Assembly: GCA_016802295.1 (NCBI GenBank)
Contig: JAESIW010000020.1
Span: 5,884,522-5,948,521 of the forward strand
Source of the DNA: Brachionus rotundiformis
Taxonomy: Eukaryota > Rotifera > Eurotatoria > Ploima > Brachionidae
DNA length: 64,000 nucleotides
Direction of reading: 5' to 3'
Below the pieces are notes generated by a model, which had not been told where the DNA came from, did no database searches, and saw only the letters and a program-made list of their open reading frames with translations. Made by a program: the position numbers and the translations under genes. Positions within the stretch are counted from its first letter, which is position 1. The number at the start of each line of letters is the position of its first letter. Shown one piece after another: positions 58,072-64,000 of this stretch.

Positions 58072-59689
58072 TTAATTGGAAATAAAATAATTTAAAGTTA
58101 ATATTTTTCAAATAAAATATAAAATAATCAATATTTTTTTCATTTTTTAAGATAATATCAAATTTAGCAAAACATTTAACAAAAAAATGATCTTTTATTA
58201 ATAATTTTATTTTATTTAAATCCTTTGAAACCCTAAATTTCATTTTTTTGGCGAAAAAAGAATAATAAAGATTTTAGTTCTTTCAGACCCAACTATTCAA
58301 TGAATTAATCAATTTTATTTTAAAAATCACTATATTCTGAAAAAGTTTAAATCAGATTCAAATTCATTAATTAAGTATTTTGCTAGTTTATTTAAAAAAT
58401 AGTGGTCTATTAAGTAATACCTGTAACTACATACGATGTGAAACAAGTGTTTCTTTTTGCTCTAAATAATAATTGCCACACATCCTTTCTTACAAGAAAA
58501 ATATACGCCATAGAAAATTTTATGCTCCTTCAGAAAATAAATTATTTTATAGGGTTTAAGAGGAACTTAGATATCAAATTTAATTGATGAAATAGAAGGC
58601 CAATCAGACTCTACTAGAAATTTAGAAGTTTGGAAAGGTTTTGTGAATTTTTTTTATCGGAAGTCCTCGATTACAAATGTTGGCCATTATTATGCCAATT
58701 GTATCCATTAGCTACCCAGTCTCCTGAAAAATAAAATCGTAAATTTTTTTTACCTTTTTAATAAATGAATTATGCTATACCTATTTTTCCATTATCTGCA
58801 GAGAAAAATATGAACAACCGACCCCCTTTTGGTTTGTCTAAACTATCTATATATTGTTGAATTTCAGGATTATAACATAAAAAAATTCAATTTGCCTCGT
58901 CAACACTTAAAAATTCGAAAAAAGTTATAAAAATATTGTTTACAGACTCTGTGCTTGAATCATCATTTCCAGTTCCGAGTAATAGCATTCAGTTTTTAAC
59001 TTGAAATTAGTTCCGCGTTCCGTGACCTGGTTCCGGATTTTAGGGATAACCTTTTGAAAAATAAGAAATCAGACTCAGATTTTAGTACACACATCATTGT
59101 AGTTTAATATAGTTAGATAAAGCTCATGTAAAAGTAGAGACCGGACATGTGTTGAGTTGAATTTAATCTTCTGCCAATAGTCCATATCGGCTGTTATAAT
59201 ACTTCGGGACAGACTAAGCATTGTAATATTCAAAAACAAAAAGAACAAAAATTCTTTCTTTTTTTGAAAATCAAAATTTACCAAAATGAAATATTTTTTA
59301 AAAAATACTGCAATATAATGCAGGGAACTTTTTTGCATATTTTTAATCTAAAATAATTTTTCTTATGAAAATAAATGACAAAAAATAAAACATCAATAAG
59401 ATTTAAATAGATAATTGATTTGCTTTACCTAAAAAAGAAGAAAATAAATTTTTTATTTTTTATAAAAAAGGTTGCAGTATTTTTTAAATACAATTAAAGT
59501 CTGGTAAAGTAAATTTCACAAAAAAAAATTATTATAAAAAAATTCTATTATTCTTACGAAAATTTCTAATTTTAACAAAATTTTAAATTAAAACTTTGGA
59601 CAATAAATTTTTATATGAACTACATTGATGAAATAAAGGAGAAATGTAACTCAAGATTAAATTTAATTAAAATATTATCAAACAAAATC
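58072..59689. other. Intergenic region with transposon-like scraps
   Basis: Reverse translation of about 58730-58690 gives GDWVANGYNWHNNG, similar to a DGYRW..G motif in uncharacterised invertebrate repetitive proteins. A stretch at 59221-59290 resembles 62420-62490 and probably belongs to one repeat family. No intact gene seen. Confidence 0.4.
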
Positions 59690-60195
59690 AATCATTGACT
59701 ACTCATTTCCATGCTTAAATCTACATTCAAATGAGTCTAATAGGAAACTTTAAGTTATTCAAAATACAGCTATTCGTTCAATATTAAAACTTAAAAATGA
59801 CACTCCTCTAGAACAACTCCACCATCTAGCCATAGATAAACTAAAAACTCATAGGATAGATAATCGTCTTTTTGATCTCAGTGAGAACTTAATCAGGTGT
59901 GGTCTATAAAACTCAGCACCTCTGGTAACTAGACTAGTAAAAGAATATATAGCTGTAATAAGCCCTAAAGAAATATTCTATCTAGCAACACCATTGTGTA
60001 GTTTAAACCTCCTAATTGATGAATTTTTTCCTTACTTAATACTTGAAAACTTCAATCTTCACTTCTCAACAATTGACTATTAACATTTGTTAACTGACCA
60101 TGAATTCAAATATGTATAACCAACTGAAACTTTTTTATTAATTTTTTTGTTGTGAAGGAGCTTGGCTCGATCAGAATTTACTTAATAAATAAATA
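59690..60195 (+). mobile_element. LINE 3' end with ATAA-repeat tail
   Basis: Forward reading gives VIQNTAIRSILKLKNDTPLE followed by QLHHLAI, then HRIDNRLFDLSENLIRCGL and SAPLVTRLVKEYIAVISPKE. This is the ORF2 C-terminus of I/Jockey-type LINEs (QNTAIR.IL...). It ends with a stop at about 60080, a short 3' UTR and an AATAAATAAATAA tail, marking the true 3' terminus. One in-frame stop interrupts the coding part. Confidence 0.8.
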
Positions 60196-60326
60196 ACATA
60201 AATTGCTAGAGCTCATCAATTGTTGTTAAATAAACTATTTGTTTTTATAAATCAAATGATCGTTTGAGGATTAAATAAATAAATTGTAATATTTAAAATT
60301 ATTATTTGAAATTTTATTTTAACACT

Positions 60327-60550
60327 TTAACACTAGAAAGCCCGACAGATTAATTAAAAAAATTTAAAATTAAAATGTCAAAAGAAATAGAAAAAATTTA
60401 TTTTAAATATGATTAAAAAATTTAAGCATTACATGTTGATTTTAAGTTTATATGAGTGATTTTTGATAACTTTATTTCTTTGAGATAATATTTAAGTTTA
60501 AATTTTTTAAAAAAGGGGTTTTAAAAACCCCTCGGGCTTTCTAGTGTTAA
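60327..60550. mobile_element. 224-bp MITE with TTAA ends and terminal inverted repeats, copy 2
   Basis: Bounded by TTAA at 60327-60330 and 60547-60550. The left end is TTAACACTAGAAAGCCCGAC; the complement of the right end begins TTAACACTAGAAAGCCCGAG and continues GGGTTTTTAAAACCCC. Length is identical to copy 1, and the subterminal palindrome lies on the opposite side, so the two copies are in opposite orientation. No coding capacity. Confidence 0.87.
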
Positions 60551-60650
60551 TTGAATAAAAAATTTATCAAAAAAAAAATTTTCAATAAAATTTAATAAAA
60601 GAAAATATAAATTAAAAGTTTTTTGTAAAAATTTTCATAAACATATTTAT

Positions 60651-61334
60651 CTATTGAATGCGTTTAAAAATTAATTCATGAAAAGTCGAATATATTCTGT
60701 ATCTACGGAAAGATTCTATCAAGTATTTATATCTTGATACTTGAATTAAATTTTTATCATCAAATATCCAATTATTTTTTTGTCTAATATCAGGATCATT
60801 AAATGCATAAGATGAAATTCTATAAAATATTGATGAAACTAAAGATCCACTTCCCTCATAAGAGTTAAACAATAAGCCTAAACAAAATGTAGTGCAACTT
60901 TGCATAGATTTATAAAAATCTTCGCTATAGAAAAACTTTCCTCTTAATGAATATAGACTTCTCTTTAGTGAAATTTCAGGTGGTATTTTCCTCATAACTA
61001 GATCATCCCCACTTTCGATGGTCACTCTATCTGGAGTAATATCATTATAATGGAGTAGCTGTTCATATGTTTCATTCAATCTTCTATTCGAAAAATTTGT
61101 TAATTCAACTACAATTGGCTCACGTTTATTTTCTAAATTGTAATCTCTATCATGATGAAAAACTAGCGATCCAGGTATTCCAAAAGTAAATGTTCTTAAT
61201 AAGCCATAGTCTAATTTTACATCGCCATCTGGCCAAAAACTCATATGGTAAATGTTTGTTTGAATAGTTGCATGTCCAAATTTATTCTCATCGGCTGGAA
61301 GCCATATAATACTTTTAGGTCCATTGATTGACAT
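60651..61334 (-). CDS. Uncharacterised protein, possible permuted NlpC/P60 (papain-like) fold
   Basis: 227 aa, intronless, no signal peptide or membrane segment. An N-terminal GHATIQTNIYHMSFWPDGD (20-38) is followed by about 90 residues and then YSLRGKFFYSEDFY..MQSCTTFCLGLL (128-155). The order His first, then Cys at the start of a helix (SCTTF, C147), is the circularly permuted NlpC/P60 or LRAT-like arrangement, in which a His in a beta-strand pairs with a Cys helix. By analogy it could be a thiol hydrolase or acyltransferase. That is structural inference; I recognise no specific family. Absence of introns and the bacterial-like motif style would fit horizontal acquisition, common in rotifers, but this is untested. 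Confidence 0.5.
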   Translation of the reverse strand: MSINGPKSIIWLPADENKFGHATIQTNIYHMSFWPDGDVKLDYGLLRTFTFGIPGSLVFHHDRDYNLENKREPIVVELTNFSNRRLNETYEQLLHYNDITPDRVTIESGDDLVMRKIPPEISLKRSLYSLRGKFFYSEDFYKSMQSCTTFCLGLLFNSYEGSGSLVSSIFYRISSYAFNDPDIRQKNNWIFDDKNLIQVSRYKYLIESFRRYRIYSTFHELIFKRIQ

Positions 61335-61694
61335 TTCAAAATTTTATTGATTCCGATTCCTTTGAATTCTAAAATTTAAAAACTTTTTGGATTAAATGTT
61401 TTTTAAGTATATTTTAATTTTTTATGAAAATCCTAATTTATTTATATTTCTTTTAAATTAATATTGCTGAAAATTTAATCGAAAAACGCATTTTCTTGTT
61501 TGTTTGTTTGTTTAAAACAAATTTTAAGTTTTAAATGGGGTTTTACCTTTTATTTCTGGGGAAACTTTTTGAAAAGTCATTAAAAGGGAAAAAACCCTTC
61601 TAAATTTTTAACAGTATAAATTTAAATGTAAAAAAAATATTTTTATTATTCAAAGAATTTAAATAATAATTCAAATAACAATTATTTTAAAAAT
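61335..61694. other. Divergent spacer between two small unknown genes
   Basis: 360 nt separate the start codons of the reverse-strand 227-aa gene and the forward-strand 59-aa gene, so this is a potential bidirectional promoter. TTTGTTTGTTTGTTT at about 61499-61513 is a short tandem repeat. No TATA box stands out. Confidence 0.4.
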
Positions 61695-62204
61695 ATGGTT
61701 TTCGGAGAAATTTTAGGAGCATTATTAGGAAGTAAGTTAATTTTTTTTGTTAAATTTTGCTTTAAAAACATTTAATTTGAATTGAGTAAAAAACATCTTT
61801 TTGAAGTTTTATTTTTTTTGGATAAATTGTAATTTACATTAGCTAAATATTTAATAAATTGTCCCATGAAAAATTGAAACTGAATTGTCGCAATTGTTTT
61901 ATAAATTTTTAATATGAATATAAGATAACACATATGTCAAAAAATATCATCAGGACTTTCAAAGTATTCAATAATAATTAAGGGACGATTTGTAAATTTT
62001 TAAAAGCAACTTAATAATTTAAAAAATTTTAAACATCAGAAATTATAAATTTTTTTTGAAGGTAATGATTCGAGAACTGAAAACAGTGTTCAAGCCGGCG
62101 CAAGCAATATAAAATTTAGAGATGTGGAATTCAAAGCCGGTGCTGGCGATAACAAAAAAAACAAAAACAAAGGAAAAGGAAAAGGAAAAGGAAAAGGAAA
62201 GTAA
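61695..62204 (+). CDS. Two-exon 59-aa protein with Lys-Gly repeat tail, unknown
   Basis: Exon 1 at 61695-61731 encodes MVFGEILGALLG and ends at a consensus GTAAGT donor. After a 330-nt intron, exon 2 at 62062-62204 follows an AAG acceptor in matching phase; total 180 nt. The protein has a short hydrophobic start, a middle section (SNDSRTENSVQAGASNIKFR, FKAGAGDN) and a tail of alternating Gly and Lys (KNKGKGKGKGKGK) encoded by a GGAAAA hexamer repeat. Gly/Ala/Glu codons in exon 2 stand out from the AT-rich surroundings, which supports coding. Function unknown; it is too short for domain assignment, and the tail suggests nucleic-acid or membrane binding at most. Confidence 0.5.
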
Positions 62205-62529
62205 ACAGAAACCACAAAACACACATGAGAGAATTTTATTTTTTAAACTCTTTAATTTTTAAGCTATTATTTGATAATTAGTCGAATTTATTTTAATTTT
62301 ACAATAAAAATATCTTTATATTTGTTTGATAAAAATAAACAATCTCAAACACAGGGTCATCCAGCTTGTCAAATACAAGTTTAATAACAAAAAGTTAACA
62401 TAAAGTCCGCATTATTCGGTATTGTGAACCCCAAAAACAAAAAGAGCACAATTTTTTTCCATTAAAATTCATCAAAATTTACCAAAATTTTCGTTTAAAG
62501 AGGGTCTAATTGTTAGAGGGAATTGAGTT

Positions 62530-63345
62530 ATTATCTCTAAGATTTTTAAGAAGAGAGTGATCAAAATTGCACATGATGGACACCTTGTAATCATGAAAAC
62601 CAAACAATTGTTAAGATGTCATCTTTCGTTGCCGAATATAGACAACCAGTTTGAAAATGTTGTCAAAAATGCCAGGTTAATACTGACTAGACTAAGTTTG
62701 AACCATGCTGTCCAACAGAGATTCCAGAAAGTCCATGGAATTTGGTAAGTGTCATCTTTTATGGTCGACTTAGATGTGGAAAATATTTTTTTGTTGTGAT
62801 TTGTGAGTACTCGAAGTACTCTTTGGTCAGAGTAATCTCGAGTACATCCGCTAATAATGTAATTCCAGGTTTAAATGAGTTATTTTCCATTTTTGGAATT
62901 TCATGTACTTGAAAGTCTGAGAATGGCCCACCATTGACTTCATTTGATTTAGGACAGTTTGCTTTCGAGCAAAGGTCTAGGCACAAGAAGATTAGACTGT
63001 TGTGGCCTTGTTCAAATGGTAGATGTAAGCGATTTATGCGAAATTTAGGAAAGGTAATGGGCAATGCTTCTACATCTTAACATATCAACAAATTAGTTGA
63101 GTACTTAAGCAATTACAGAGACACACCACACTCGCGTGCGTAACACTAAATAGACTGTTTTTCAACTCAAAACTACCAATTTCAATGTTAGATTCGAAGA
63201 CAACTGATCAAATACATGATAGCGCTTAATCTCAAGACTCGAAGTCAAAAAGAAAAATGAAGCTGTTCAATGATCAGAGAGACTTAAGGATCACGAGTAT
63301 TGCAAAACATTCTGTTCGACGAGGAAATTCAGGTTAAAGCTTAAT
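62530..63345 (+). mobile_element. Ty3/gypsy retrotransposon integrase relic
   Basis: Across frames the forward strand reads AHDGHLVIMKTKQLLR..LSLPNIDN.FENVVKN (the HHCC-region pattern of gypsy integrases), then CGKYFFVVICEYSKYSL, ENGPPLTSFDLGQFAFEQ, LWPCSNGRCKRFMRNLGKV and LVEYLSNYRDTPHS. These are integrase-core and C-terminal motifs in the correct order. Frameshifts, stops and substitutions at expected catalytic positions show it is dead. No LTR was identified in the window. Confidence 0.8.
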
Positions 63346-63389
63346 TCAAAATATCAATTTGAACCTAATCACCTAACAAAAAAGATGGT

Positions 63390-64000
63390 ACTCCTTGTTG
63401 GATTCTTATAGATGATAATAATTATGAATATAAAACAAGCTACCAGTCAAAAGAAGGTAAAATAACATGGTGCTGTAATAACACTAAATATCCTAATTGT
63501 ACTGGTGCATTTTTAACTCTTGGTTTTAAGAAGCCAATTCACCAATTAAGAGTACATGAGTTTTCAACCAATATTAAAACTCAAGTAAAAGTATTTCAAG
63601 CAAATGTTAAAGAAGCATTATCTCAACAGCCGGATAAAAGACCCAGAGCTATTATTTTTGAATGTTTAAAATATATAAGTGAATAATTTCAAATAATTTA
63701 CCTACATATGATTCTTCAAGACAATTATGTCGAGACTCACGAGTTAATCCATATGAAAAATTTGAATTCCTAAAGACCTATATTTTATATTTCCTGAAAA
63801 ATTCACAAAGACAATTAGATAACAAATGTTTACTGTATATAACAATTACGATAAAGAGACTAACGAGTCTCGAATTATAATGCTGGGTACTGAAAAAAAT
63901 TTACAACTTTTAAATTAAAATAGAAATTGGCTGTGTGATGGCACATTTGATGCATCGCCGAGTAAATTTAATCAACTTTTTACGATATAAATAGCCAAGA
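63390..64000 (+). mobile_element. Mutator-like (MULE) element relic, cut by the window end
   Basis: A first frame gives DDNNYEYKTSYQSKEGKITW followed by CCNNTKYPNCTGAFLT, a FLYWCH-type zinc module. It continues EFSTNIKTQVKVFQANVKEA and RPRAIIFECLKYI. In another frame, about 63835-63990, there is NYDKETNESRIIMLGTEKNL and NWLCDGTFDASPSKFNQLFT, the start of the MULE transposase core (WL.DGTF...P..F.QL). Stops break the frame. The element runs off the right edge. Confidence 0.8.

Noticed and set aside
62557..62748. 63-codon ORF as a host gene
   Set aside because: The sequence matches the gypsy integrase zinc-region pattern and continues into other integrase motifs in shifted frames.
1..64000. 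CRISPR arrays, bacterial operons, ribosome-binding sites, rRNA or tRNA genes
   Set aside because: No regularly spaced repeats, no prokaryotic gene clusters, and no recognisable rRNA or tRNA signature on manual reading. A tRNA covariance-model scan could still reveal a missed tRNA.

Overview
The window is animal nuclear DNA, very AT-rich. It holds single-copy metazoan genes (cytosolic HSP90, CHK1, RGS22, SPTLC2, DDX39B/UAP56, a paraxis/scleraxis-type bHLH factor, ST7, ERMARD, a CEP70-like protein) separated by long AT-rich spacers full of decayed LINE, Tc1/mariner, Ty3/gypsy and Mutator-like fragments. Most introns are tiny (about 50-70 bp, GT-AG) and several genes have none. With the LRR-like orphan receptor and this repeat load, I infer a monogonont rotifer such as Brachionus. 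That is inference, since no species-diagnostic sequence was available.

Layout. 1-7.9 kb: HSP90 (+) with a heat-shock promoter, LINE relics, CHK1 (-). 8.5-9.3 kb: a dead LINE carrying a small hairpin insertion that copies 25 nt of CHK1. 10-15.8 kb: RGS22 (+), reconstructed from 10-11 exons. 17.3-24.6 kb: two tandem SPTLC2 paralogs (-) with different introns and C-termini. 24.6-31.9 kb: desert, then RTE-type LINE relics. 31.9-33.2 kb: DDX39B (-). 33.5-35.6 kb: a young LINE family flanking a 242-nt assembly gap. 36-37.1 kb: a ribosomal-protein-like scrap and a GC-rich island with a 55-codon ORF. 38.2-39 kb: bHLH factor (+, two exons). 40.9-46.6 kb: ST7 (-) head-to-head with ERMARD (+). 46.7-47.5 kb: Tc1 fossil and a TTAA-flanked MITE. 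50.2-51.7 kb: CEP70-like gene (+, six exons). 53-58 kb: C2H2 zinc-finger gene, an LRR-like 7TM receptor and a small membrane protein. 59.7-64 kb: LINE, a second MITE copy, a 227-aa protein possibly of permuted NlpC/P60 type, a two-exon 59-aa basic protein, then Ty3/gypsy and MULE relics.

The genes form no operon or pathway. They serve proteostasis, the DNA-damage checkpoint, G-protein signalling, sphingolipid synthesis, mRNA export, mesodermal transcription, ER/secretory functions and the centrosome. All multi-exon models were joined by hand from reading-frame phase and GT/AG sites, and each total coding length is divisible by three. The least explained items are the matched pair of 224-bp TTAA/TIR elements, the 60.6-62.2 kb pair of unfamiliar small genes, the intron turnover between the SPTLC2 paralogs, and the CHK1-templated hairpin insertion.
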